A stretch of 64,000 nucleotides of DNA from Bacteroidia bacterium. GTDB lineage: Bacteria > Bacteroidota > Bacteroidia > J057. Shown here in pieces: positions 1-8,255 of this stretch. Both the position numbers and the translations under genes were made by a program. The first letter of the stretch is position 1; every line of letters begins with the position of its first letter. The notes below the pieces were generated by a model, which did no database searches, was not told the DNA's origin, and was given only the letters and a program-made list of their open reading frames with translations. The stretch spans positions 124,001 to 188,000 of the forward strand of contig JAUIGE010000008.1 of NCBI GenBank assembly GCA_030430205.1, given 5' to 3'.

Positions 1-3000
1 GGGTCTTCCAGGCTATTGTTATTGAGGTATGCTGAATTAGACCAACTATACTGAATCGAAGAAGATGGCGGGGTAAAACGATAGGCATCCGGCGAACTGG
101 ATGAAACCACCCAACTTTGGGCATTTCTCCCTGTTACCGGCATCCCGTTTTGCCCATTGGGGCTTTCGATCCCCTGCGTTGCCAGGTCTCCGCTGCCATC
201 TACTCTTTGGTTATGAATTTCGATTATGTTGCTTCCTTCGTATAGCACAATTTGTACATAAACCCTGTCACTTCCGCCGATCAATCTGTAAAAAACCAGG
301 TCCTCATATTTCACCACAAATCTTCTGTTGGGAGCTGTTCCAAGACGTTGGTAGCTGATCCGGGGATTATAGGAACTCGCAGTACGCTGCTTCAGATTTT
401 CCCAAACTGCTGCTATCATCCCATCTGGTGTGGTAGCAGAAGGAATGGAGCTGCTGCTATTATTACCGCTTGTTGCACTAAAGGAAATAAAGCCATCTTC
501 TGCCACCCGAACACTGTTAAAGGTGTTACAATAATATTCGAAGTCAAAGCCCAAAGAAATAGGACTGCTAATATCATTTGTGGCTATGCTCAAACTTGTA
601 CCTGTTCCCGATTGCCAACTGTAAGGAATGGCAGTACGGGTATATGCGTTGCAATCTACCACTGGCGGAGGCCCAACATAGGTACCATCCAGGATGGCTG
701 TATCTCCATAATTAATGTAGTGGTCTGGCCCGGCATCTACATAGGCGACATTTACACTTAATGGGGTGGTAGTCACGCAATTGCCGGAAGTATCAGAAAC
801 AATTGCATGATAGGTGGTATTTGCAGAAGGGGTAACAGATAATATATCTCCAGAGCCAATATTTGTCCCAAGCGGTGACTGCCAATTCACGGCATAGCTT
901 CCTGGCGTAGCTGCTAAAGAGAAGCGATAGGCATCGTTAATGCTATTCCAGGTGCTGGCGTTGCGCCCGGCTACAGTGAGTCCCCGGATCCCTGTTCCAT
1001 CTTCTATACCCTGGGTCATGGTGCCAGAAACCCCATGATTATCTACCCGGGTATTGTGAAACTCAATGGCATTGGTGCCCTCCTCCAGGATGATCTGCAT
1101 GCTGACAAGACAGAAGCTACAACTATAATGAGGTACATTGGCAAGTTTGAGAACAAACCTCCGGTTGGGTGCAGAGCCCATGGTGAAGTATTCCATGGTA
1201 CCGCCGGAGGCGGGATCGAGGTCATCCCAGGCAAATGCAATGATTGCATTGGGGCTATTTGCATTGGGAATACTTGATGTAACATATTGAGGGTCAGAAG
1301 CAGACAAGCTAGAGAAGGTCAACCAGCCATTGGAAGAAACATATAATGATGTGTATGAGCTACAATAAAAATCAAAAGAAAAACCGATGGGGAGTGCGTT
1401 ACTTACGCTTTCATCTCCCAGGCTGAGCCTGGTTCCACTCCCGCTTGCCGGCCGGTATGGAATACTCTGAACTGAGTAACCCGTACAGGAGGCGCCAGCA
1501 ACATTGGCAAAAAGACTTACTGGTTGGCCCGCACAATACTGAGAAGCAGAACTGCTTGGCACAGCCACCAATTCATTTTGAGAAACATTGACGTCTATGG
1601 AGTCAATTGTAACACAACCCGTTGCCGGATCTGTGACTTCAACTTTGTAAACGGTGCTTACTGAGGGGCTCGCCGTTGGGAAAGGCGTGATGGTCGAGTT
1701 AAGGCTCGATGCAGGTGACCAATGGTATGAATACGCTCCAGCAGGGCTGGCAATAGCACTGAGTGGCACAGAAGCACCTTCGCATACACCCGTATCTGCT
1801 GACATCGCCAGGCTAAAGCCTGGGATCAAACTGACTTGAATCGTATCTATCGGATTGCAGGGAAGGTTTCCAGTGACCTCATAAGTCGTGCTGACACTGG
1901 GATTCGCCATAGGCGAGGAGCAATTGGTACAACTCAGGCTGCCCATATCACCGCTGATGACGCGCCATGTATGGACCGTACCTCCACTCACTTGCAGTTG
2001 GGTTCCGCCACCAGATCCACAGATGACCTTGTCAGGCCCGGCACTTACTCCGTCCCGAACCTGAACTTCAATCGCCAGGGCAGTTCTCCCAAATAAAGGG
2101 CAACCATCATCTTCCAGATTAATCACAAAAGTATTGCTACCAGCATGTGCCAAAGTAGGTGTCCAACTAAACGTACCACTTACTGGATTGCTACCTGAAC
2201 CTGCAACGAAACTGGCGCCCGGTATCCCACTATTCCAGTTCATGGTTAGATTTTGAAGCAGATCCAGGTCAGTACCTGGAATGGTAAAAGAAATGGGGGT
2301 ATTGGCACAAACCTCTATCGCCTGAGGCCCCAGGAGGACACCGCCAGTCAGGTTGGTTATCGCGCCGATAATCGGCGTCTGGTTGCTGCAATTGAGGACT
2401 GTAACCTGCATATCCCGGGTTACAGAGCCGATCAGGACCCCGTTTCGGTATTCCGAAACACGTACTGCCATCACTCCCACAGCCAAAGCTGTAGGGTTCA
2501 TCGTCACATTACCATTGGCCATGTCAATGGCCACCGAAGGAGTAGAAGGCATGGGATTGTTCCCATTAAAGGTACTCAGGTAGGTCACTGGTATGCCCTG
2601 TCCATGCAAGGCTGTCACCAAAGAATAAACCAGGGAATCTCCCTGGGCATCAACAGCTCCATGGTTGTAGACATAAGGCTGATTTAGGCATACAAAAGGG
2701 GTTGGGATATTAAAAAAGGTAGGAGAATCATTACAACTTACATCCAGGTTGTTGAGCACAGACTCTACGTACAGATAGGTGGAACCTGGCTTATCCAGGG
2801 TGGTAATAGAATTATTACGGTAGTTTTCTTTGAACCCAAAGGTCCAGTCCCGGCAGGCGTAGGGCAAAGTTAAAGTGCCTTTATACACGTATTGCTGTAC
2901 GCCAGGAAGATTACCGCCATTACATTCACTAAAAGGTAATTGGGAAGGGCAAAGAGGGGAAACATCAATAGGATAACCAGACTGGAGAGTCACAACCAGA

Positions 3001-3221
3001 TTTGAAGTATAACTACAAGAACTGGAATAGACTGACAAAGAATAACTGGTCAGGGGTAATACACCGGCACAATCCCGATAAAATGACAAAGTGATCTGAT
3101 AGGAGTTTCCGGTGATGCATTCGTAGGTTATCTCAGCCCCCATCGCATGCGTAGCGTAGGTTTTGGGCGTGATACAGATAACACACAAAAGACTTACAAG
3201 TGCAAGTATTGCGTTTTTCAT
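1..3221 (-). CDS. Large secreted adhesin-like protein, 5' part (runs off left edge)
   Basis: An open minus-strand frame starts at ATG 3221 and stays open to position 1, giving at least 1073 residues without the C-terminus. Residues 1-23 form a signal peptide (MKNAILALVSLLCVICI, cleaved after a TYA-type site). The mature start, THAMGAEITYECITGNSYQI followed by a FYRDCAG motif, is the N-terminal module common on large Bacteroidota surface proteins. Further on are Ig/PKD-like segments and two copies of a module with the pattern GFxFxxYC...F.S..V...G.xxF, about 300 residues apart, at roughly 1450-1330 and 600-470 on the DNA. I infer a cell-surface or extracellular protein exported by Sec and then T9SS. 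The expected C-terminal sorting or gliding-type domain would lie left of the window. The ligand is unknown. A 563-bp AT-rich gap precedes it. Confidence 0.8.
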   Translation of the reverse strand, partial: MKNAILALVSLLCVICITPKTYATHAMGAEITYECITGNSYQITLSFYRDCAGVLPLTSYSLSVYSSSCSYTSNLVVTLQSGYPIDVSPLCPSQLPFSECNGGNLPGVQQYVYKGTLTLPYACRDWTFGFKENYRNNSITTLDKPGSTYLYVESVLNNLDVSCNDSPTFFNIPTPFVCLNQPYVYNHGAVDAQGDSLVYSLVTALHGQGIPVTYLSTFNGNNPMPSTPSVAIDMANGNVTMNPTALAVGVMAVRVSEYRNGVLIGSVTRDMQVTVLNCSNQTPIIGAITNLTGGVLLGPQAIEVCANTPISFTIPGTDLDLLQNLTMNWNSGIPGASFVAGSGSNPVSGTFSWTPTLAHAGSNTFVINLEDDGCPLFGRTALAIEVQVRDGVSAGPDKVICGSGGGTQLQVSGGTVHTWRVISGDMGSLSCTNCSSPMANPSVSTTYEVTGNLPCNPIDTIQVSLIPGFSLAMSADTGVCEGASVPLSAIASPAGAYSYHWSPASSLNSTITPFPTASPSVSTVYKVEVTDPATGCVTIDSIDVNVSQNELVAVPSSSASQYCAGQPVSLFANVAGASCTGYSVQSIPYRPASGSGTRLSLGDESVSNALPIGFSFDFYCSSYTSLYVSSNGWLTFSSLSASDPQYVTSSIPNANSPNAIIAFAWDDLDPASGGTMEYFTMGSAPNRRFVLKLANVPHYSCSFCLVSMQIILEEGTNAIEFHNTRVDNHGVSGTMTQGIEDGTGIRGLTVAGRNASTWNSINDAYRFSLAATPGSYAVNWQSPLGTNIGSGDILSVTPSANTTYHAIVSDTSGNCVTTTPLSVNVAYVDAGPDHYINYGDTAILDGTYVGPPPVVDCNAYTRTAIPYSWQSGTGTSLSIATNDISSPISLGFDFEYYCNTFNSVRVAEDGFISFSATSGNNSSSSIPSATTPDGMIAAVWENLKQRTASSYNPRISYQRLGTAPNRRFVVKYEDLVFYRLIGGSDRVYVQIVLYEGSNIIEIHNQRVDGSGDLATQGIESPNGQNGMPVTGRNAQSWVVSSSSPDAYRFTPPSSSIQYSWSNSAYLNNNSLED

Positions 3222-3784
3222 ACTGCCAAAATAATTAAGGGGGTACTCGCCAGGGGACAAGTACAATTCAAGCATTCATACAGAAATTGGCTTTAAGGCA
3301 AATCAAACAGGCGAAAAACAACGTTATGAAGCATTCTCTCGATATAAATCTAGTCAGCAAGCTCCACAGTTCAAAATATTATTCCGTATAAAAAATTAAA
3401 CAAGTGTATGCTATTGTTGTCAAAGGAAACTTTTTAACAGCTTAAAAATTCCATTGAAGATGCCCTAAAAAGAAAACACTCATTGCCGTTTTTTTGACAA
3501 ATAAAAATGCAAGCCGTTTTCCAAAAAAGTAAGGAAAAAGGGTATGATGCCCGGGGCAATTTAAATATGTCTCTCGTGTTGTGTAGAAGAAGGATATCGA
3601 CAATAAGAGTACGATTTGGGGGGTACATTTATTGCCATCTATTCCGGCTAAATTGTTTAATAAAAGGGACAATATCAATTTTTTCACCTTAAAAATCGGC
3701 CAAATAATTGTACCTATTATTGGACAATTATTTTTCCCCATTTAAGCAGCTAAGCCTACACTTTGGTTTAAAATTTGTTCTCTT
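3222..3784. other. AT-rich intergenic region between divergent genes
   Basis: This 563-bp gap separates the divergent starts of the surface protein and the propeller-SPOR gene. It should contain both promoters, but I find no convincing TTG-N19-TAnnTTTG pair. An inverted repeat TAATTGT (3705-3711) / ACAATTA (3724-3730), with a 12-nt spacer, lies about 55 bp before the propeller gene and could be an operator. Short frames here have biased, low-complexity translations and are not called. Confidence 0.5.
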
Positions 3785-5287
3785 TTGCTCTTCGCCTTTA
3801 ACTCTATTATCCCATTGAATAGGTTTTCAATTATATTATTCCTGTATGGATTCCTTATAATCCCCTGCACGGATGTTTTTTCTCAGGCTGCAAAGGCAGA
3901 TACAGGCCTGGTACACCAAAAAACCATCACTGGCGCCATTCGCCCCAAATCTGTGGTGCATAACAATAAGGGCTTGTTTTTCGCCCAAAACATGATGTAC
4001 CGTCACAGCATCACAGTGTACAAACGGGATTTTTCTTTGGTGAAAACGATCTCAGATGAAATTTCCTTCAAGGATTTTGGTAAAAAAGGCTTTCAGGGGA
4101 AGCACCAGGGTTCTCCTGTAGAAGCGGCTTTTTCGCCTGATGGCCGTTTCGCCTGGGTAAGCAATTACCAGATGTTTGGCGAGGGATTTGATAATCCCGG
4201 CTCAGACAATTGCAAGAGAAGCAGTGCTTTTGACAAAAGCTACCTCTACAAAATTGATACAGATCAATTGCGGATCACGACCATCCTGCAGGCAGGATGT
4301 GTCCCCAAACACCTCGCTTGCAGCCCTGACGGGCGCTTTTTGCTTGTCAGCAACTGGTGCAGCGGTGACCTCAGCATCTTTGATGCCCGGGTCGACACCC
4401 TCCTCCGGAGCCTTGCGCTCGGCAATTATCCGCGAGGCGTAGCCATCGACAGCAAATCGCGATTTGCATACATCGCTGTCATGGGCGCATACAAAATCGC
4501 ACGGGTAGACCTCCAAAATTTTTCCATCCGATTTATGGAAAAAGTCGGACGCACGCCCAGACATATTTGCCTCAGCCCTGATGACCGATTTCTCTATGTA
4601 AGCCTCAATGCCGAAGGCAAAGTGTTGAAATACGATTTGAAAACCCTCAAACTGATTAAGGCAAAAAGTATTGGCACAACTCCCCGCAGCATGGTCCTAT
4701 CAGCTGACGGCAGCTTTTTATATGTCGTCAACTATAAAGACAACCAAATGAGTAAGCTCAGAACCTCAGATATGGCTGTCGTTCAGCGAGTTAAAACGAA
4801 TAACAAACCTATTGGAATCACCCTGGATTCGGAGGAAAATACCCTGTGGGTAGCCTGTTATACGGGCAGCATCATGATCTTCAAAGATCATGGCATGAAG
4901 AGCCAGCCTTTGCTGGCTGAAGCGCCTGAGCTCCCGCTCCAACAAGGCTATTTCCCTTTTTTCTATGCCCAACCACCTTTCCGGTTGGGAGAAGAGTGGA
5001 ATACGATTCCTACCCAAAGTAAGGAAGAAAAATTGCCCGAGCCACCTCCCGAAATACAGGAAACACCGCCTGTCCAGGCAGCCTATTGCATCATTTTGGG
5101 TAGTTTTCAGGATGAAGCAAATGCAGACAAAGCAAAAAAAGACCTGGCCGATAAGGGCGTAGAAACGCGGATTTTGGTTCATGAAAGAGGTAAACGCCTG
5201 GCTTACGGTGCCTTTTCAGATAGAGAGTCGGCGGAAAGCGCACTCAGCGGACTTGGACAAAGCGGCTGGGTTCTCAAACTGGAATGA
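3785..5287 (+). CDS. YVTN/YncE-like beta-propeller protein with C-terminal SPOR domain
   Basis: The start is uncertain. No in-frame ATG precedes the signal peptide, so translation begins at TTG 3785 or TTG 3815; the latter gives a tidier signal peptide (MNRFSIILFLYGFLIIP...FSQA). The central part, about residues 130-380, contains repeated blades with SPDGRF/SPDDRFLYVS-type motifs, as in YVTN-repeat propellers. A Pro/Glu-rich linker leads to about residues 425-500, which look like a SPOR domain (YCIILGSF...A...L...G...AYGAFSDRESAESAL). SPOR domains bind denuded glycan in septal peptidoglycan, so a periplasmic, peptidoglycan-associated propeller is inferred. The 3' end overlaps the convergent kinase gene by 14 bp. 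The propeller ligand is unknown. Confidence 0.8.
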   Translation: MLFAFNSIIPLNRFSIILFLYGFLIIPCTDVFSQAAKADTGLVHQKTITGAIRPKSVVHNNKGLFFAQNMMYRHSITVYKRDFSLVKTISDEISFKDFGKKGFQGKHQGSPVEAAFSPDGRFAWVSNYQMFGEGFDNPGSDNCKRSSAFDKSYLYKIDTDQLRITTILQAGCVPKHLACSPDGRFLLVSNWCSGDLSIFDARVDTLLRSLALGNYPRGVAIDSKSRFAYIAVMGAYKIARVDLQNFSIRFMEKVGRTPRHICLSPDDRFLYVSLNAEGKVLKYDLKTLKLIKAKSIGTTPRSMVLSADGSFLYVVNYKDNQMSKLRTSDMAVVQRVKTNNKPIGITLDSEENTLWVACYTGSIMIFKDHGMKSQPLLAEAPELPLQQGYFPFFYAQPPFRLGEEWNTIPTQSKEEKLPEPPPEIQETPPVQAAYCIILGSFQDEANADKAKKDLADKGVETRILVHERGKRLAYGAFSDRESAESALSGLGQSGWVLKLE

Positions 5288-6611
5288 GGATGCGAAAGCA
5301 ACTCCCCTCTCCCGGCGTAGACCGCACATCCAATTCTCCCCCCAGCATCTGTACTATCTGTCGTGAAATGCTCAGGCCTATTCCGCTGCCTTCTTTTTTA
5401 CTGGAAAAAAAAGGGATAAAAATCTGTTCCAGCATTTCCTCGTCAATGCCCGTTCCGCTGTCCTCAACAGCAATTTCAATGACTCCTGGGCTTTGACGGG
5501 CAGAAAGTATCAAATCCCGCCTGCTGGCGCCTTCCATGGCATGCATGCCATTGATGAGGAGGTTGAGCAGTACCTGCTCAAGGAGTTGTGGATCACTGAT
5601 CAACTCCAGTTTTTCGGGCTCTATTTTCAGGTGAAAAGCAATCTCCTCTTCCTCTATTTGCTTTTTGAGCAAAGTAGCGAGGTCCTCAAATACCTTTTGC
5701 AGGGAAAGCAATTGAAAGTGAGGTTGAGGAATACGGCTCAGGTTGCGGTAGCTATCCACAAATTGAAGTAAACCTTCGCTTCGCTGCTGAATCAATGCCA
5801 TGGCATTCCGCGCATCCAGCTGATCCTCAGGAGATAACTTCTCTCCTGTATACACTTCTTTTTTGAAAAAAAGGCCTCTGAGTGCTATCGCCAAAGTCGA
5901 AATGGAGGTGACAGAATTCATGATTTCATGTGTCATCACCCGAATCAATTTCTGCCAGGCTTGCTGCTCTGTGCGGTCTATTTCAGCCCGGATATTCTGA
6001 AAAGAAACCAGCCGGAAAGGCCGGTTGGCCAGTTTGAATTCCGTGAGTAAAAGCACCAATTGCAAATTGGAAAGGCCTTGATCGAGCTTGACAACGCGTT
6101 TTTCGCCATGGCGCATATTCCGGATTTCCGCCTGTAGCACAGGCGGTAAGTCACCCAAATGCTTCATTTGGGGAGCGTGGAAAAGCCGCTTCGCGGATTG
6201 ATTGGCGAGGTTGATGTTCTCATTTGCTTCAAATGAAATCATGGCGACACCTGCATGCTGGATCACCTGATCCAGGTAGCGATAGCCCTGCTCCCGCTCC
6301 GAGCGAATATCCCGGAAGCGTTCCATCACTTCGTTCATCACCTCCTCCAGAGCTGCAAATGACTTTCCTTCACTTTCTGCACTGAGATGCAGACTGAAAT
6401 CGTCATAGTGAAAAGCAGCAAAAAAGCGCTTGAGCATCACATTGGTTTGCTCCACAAACCGAATCATGCTAACAGCCTGAACCACAGACACTATGCCCAC
6501 AAATAAAGTCGCCGCAACCAGCTCAGTTCCCAACCACATAAAGGCCAGCAGACAAAGGCTGACAAATAAAAGGACAATTCGAATGATCAGATTTAACCGA
6601 AAATACCTCAT
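5274..6611 (-). CDS. NtrY-like membrane sensor histidine kinase
   Basis: This 445-residue protein has two N-terminal membrane helices (about 8-25 and 30-50), a coiled linker, a PAS-like region (about 112-215), a dimerisation/phosphoacceptor helix with MTHEIMNSVTSI (His near 230), and a HATPase domain with an N-box (LLNLLINGMHAM), G1 (DSGTGID) and G2 (GSGIGLSI). It should autophosphorylate and pass phosphate to the sigma-54 activator encoded just upstream on the same strand. The two genes are 100 bp apart, and that spacer is filled by a heptanucleotide array. There is almost no periplasmic loop between the helices, so the stimulus is probably sensed in the membrane or cytoplasm. Confidence 0.9.
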   Translation of the reverse strand: MRYFRLNLIIRIVLLFVSLCLLAFMWLGTELVAATLFVGIVSVVQAVSMIRFVEQTNVMLKRFFAAFHYDDFSLHLSAESEGKSFAALEEVMNEVMERFRDIRSEREQGYRYLDQVIQHAGVAMISFEANENINLANQSAKRLFHAPQMKHLGDLPPVLQAEIRNMRHGEKRVVKLDQGLSNLQLVLLLTEFKLANRPFRLVSFQNIRAEIDRTEQQAWQKLIRVMTHEIMNSVTSISTLAIALRGLFFKKEVYTGEKLSPEDQLDARNAMALIQQRSEGLLQFVDSYRNLSRIPQPHFQLLSLQKVFEDLATLLKKQIEEEEIAFHLKIEPEKLELISDPQLLEQVLLNLLINGMHAMEGASRRDLILSARQSPGVIEIAVEDSGTGIDEEMLEQIFIPFFSSKKEGSGIGLSISRQIVQMLGGELDVRSTPGEGSCFRILIPV

Positions 6612-6623
6612 AAAAAATTCCCA

Positions 6624-6714
6624 TTTCTCTTATCTCTTATCTCTTATCTCTTATCTCTTATCTCTTATCTCTTTTCTCTTTTCTCTTATCTCTTTTCTCG
6701 CCTCCCGCCTCTCA
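6624..6714 (-). repeat. Heptanucleotide tandem array A (TATCTCT unit)
   Basis: On the + strand, positions 6631-6700 are ten consecutive 7-bp units: TATCTCT six times, TTTCTCT twice, TATCTCT, then TTTCTCG. One further TTTCTCT unit lies at 6624-6630 and two degenerate units at 6701-6714. The last unit contains the stop codon of the sigma-54 activator (6712-6714), and the array ends 12 bp before the kinase start. The transcribed strand reads as a purine-rich AGAGATA repeat. Confidence 0.95.
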
Positions 6715-8073
6715 AATCCCATACTTCTCAATCCTCCTATACAAGCTCGTCCGGGTAAGCCCCAACTCCTTGGCTGCCAGGCTGATATTTCCGCCATGCT
6801 TGCTGATGACTTTCCGAATAACGAGTTTTTCGACTTCTTCAAGTTGGTAAGTATCCATCTCGAGGCTGTCGTGTGTGACCGAAGCAGGGGAAAAATAGAA
6901 ATCTTCCGGCTGAAGGACTTCAGAATCTGTCATGATAACAGCCCGCTCGATGGCGTGTTCCAGCTCCCGGACATTGCCGGGCCAGGTGTATTTTTCCATT
7001 CGGCGAATGGCAGCCTGGCTGATGGCCTTCATCTGTTTTTTGTATTTGGCGGCGTATCGCCTGAGAAAATGGCTTGCGAGCAAGGCTATGTCTTCTTTGC
7101 GGTCACGCAAAGCGGGTAGCCTGATTTCTACCGTATTGATGCGGTAGAGCAGGTCTTGCCGAAATTGCTTCTCCTGCACCATCTGGTGGATGGGCATATT
7201 GGTGGCGCTGATCAGACGGATGTCGATGGAAATGGGGCGATTTTCGCCCAGACGCACAAGCGTCCGATTTTGCAAAGCTGTAAGCAGCTTTGCCTGTAAA
7301 GCGAGGGAAAGATTCCCGATTTCATCGAGAAAAAGCGTGCCTTTATCGGCCAGCTCGAATCGTCCGATTCGATTTTCATGCGCATCTGTGAATGCGCCTT
7401 TGGCGTGACCAAAGAGTTCGCTTTCAAACAATCCTTCGTGGATTGCGCCCATATCTACAGCCACAAAAGGCTTCTTTGCCCGCAAAGATTGGCGGTGTAA
7501 GGCTCTGGCTACGAGCTCCTTGCCCGTTCCATTTTCTCCCAGAAGCAGGACATTGGCGTCGGTCGCGGCTACTTTTCGGATTTGCTCAAAAAGCTTTTGC
7601 ATGGAAGAGCTGCCGCCGATGATTTCAGGCGTCTGGTCACTGAGTTGTTGATGCTGAATGGCTTGCAGCCTGCCGACTTCCCTTTGGGAGTGGCTGAGCT
7701 TCAGCGCAGCGGAGAGGGTGGCAAGCAGCTTTTCTGTCTTCCAGGGTTTCTGGACAAAGTCTGTTGCGCCTCTTTTGATCGCCTGTATGGCGAGCTCCAC
7801 ATCGCCGTAGGCGGTGATCATGATCACGATGGCGGATGGATCCGCCTCCAATACCTGATCTAACCAATAAAAGCCTTCTTTTCCCCTGTTCGCTCCCTTG
7901 CTGAAATTCATGTCCAGCAAAATCAGGTCATACTGCTTGTTTTTTAGCAATTGTGGCAGAAATACGGGCTGCTCTTCCGTGTCCACATCATAGCCATGCT
8001 GCTTCAAAAACATGCGCGTCGCGACCAAAACGTCGCGATCATCATCTATCATCAATATCTTAGAATCACTCAT
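6712..8073 (-). CDS. Sigma-54-dependent NtrC-family response regulator
   Basis: This 453-residue protein has a receiver domain (about 1-120, phospho-Asp in LILLDMNFS), an AAA+ sigma-54 activation domain with Walker A (GENGTGKE) and Walker B (GTLFLDEIG), and a Fis-type C-terminal helix-turn-helix (ISLAAKELGLTRTSLYRRI). The sigma-54 contact loop reads GAFTDA rather than the consensus GAFTGA. It pairs with the downstream kinase in the same transcription unit and is divergent from the permease-hydrolase-permease cluster, its likely target. A 16-bp palindrome lies 3 bp before the start codon. Assignment as a bacterial enhancer-binding protein is firm; the target is inferred. Confidence 0.93.
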   Translation of the reverse strand: MSDSKILMIDDDRDVLVATRMFLKQHGYDVDTEEQPVFLPQLLKNKQYDLILLDMNFSKGANRGKEGFYWLDQVLEADPSAIVIMITAYGDVELAIQAIKRGATDFVQKPWKTEKLLATLSAALKLSHSQREVGRLQAIQHQQLSDQTPEIIGGSSSMQKLFEQIRKVAATDANVLLLGENGTGKELVARALHRQSLRAKKPFVAVDMGAIHEGLFESELFGHAKGAFTDAHENRIGRFELADKGTLFLDEIGNLSLALQAKLLTALQNRTLVRLGENRPISIDIRLISATNMPIHQMVQEKQFRQDLLYRINTVEIRLPALRDRKEDIALLASHFLRRYAAKYKKQMKAISQAAIRRMEKYTWPGNVRELEHAIERAVIMTDSEVLQPEDFYFSPASVTHDSLEMDTYQLEEVEKLVIRKVISKHGGNISLAAKELGLTRTSLYRRIEKYGI

Positions 8074-8076
8074 AAC

Positions 8077-8092
8077 TGTACGCCAGCGTACA
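8077..8092. promoter_or_regulatory. Perfect palindrome at the sigma-54 regulator start
   Basis: TGTACGC / GCGTACA with a 2-nt spacer lies 3 bp upstream of the regulator's ATG (8073). It could be an autoregulatory operator or an mRNA hairpin over the translation start. The sequence shows only the symmetry. Confidence 0.5.
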
Positions 8093-8176
8093 CCTCTCGT
8101 CCCATAAACGGGCAGTTTGGCAGCTGTTTTTTCAAATCTTTTTTTTCAAATATCTGACTATCAAAGGATTGATAAA

Positions 8177-8192
8177 AGGAATAAAGGTTGCA
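8177..8192 (+). promoter_or_regulatory. Candidate sigma-54 promoter (-24/-12) for the permease operon
   Basis: AGGAATAAAGGTTGCA contains the invariant GG (8178-8179) and GC (8190-8191) separated by 10 nt, with a TTGCA -12 element. Transcription would start near 8203, about 50 nt before the permease ATG. The rest of the -24 element is poor. Support comes mainly from the adjacent divergent sigma-54 activator gene. Confidence 0.35.
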
Positions 8193-8255
8193 GATAATTA
8201 GAAGATTGGCAGATGGAGAAAATTAGCAGATTAACCAGAAATCAACTTATTCCGC

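Noticed and set aside
3434-3741. Short minus-strand frames of 64-99 codons in the left intergenic gap
   Set aside because: Low-complexity Phe/Leu-rich translations in AT-rich DNA with no start signal or family resemblance.
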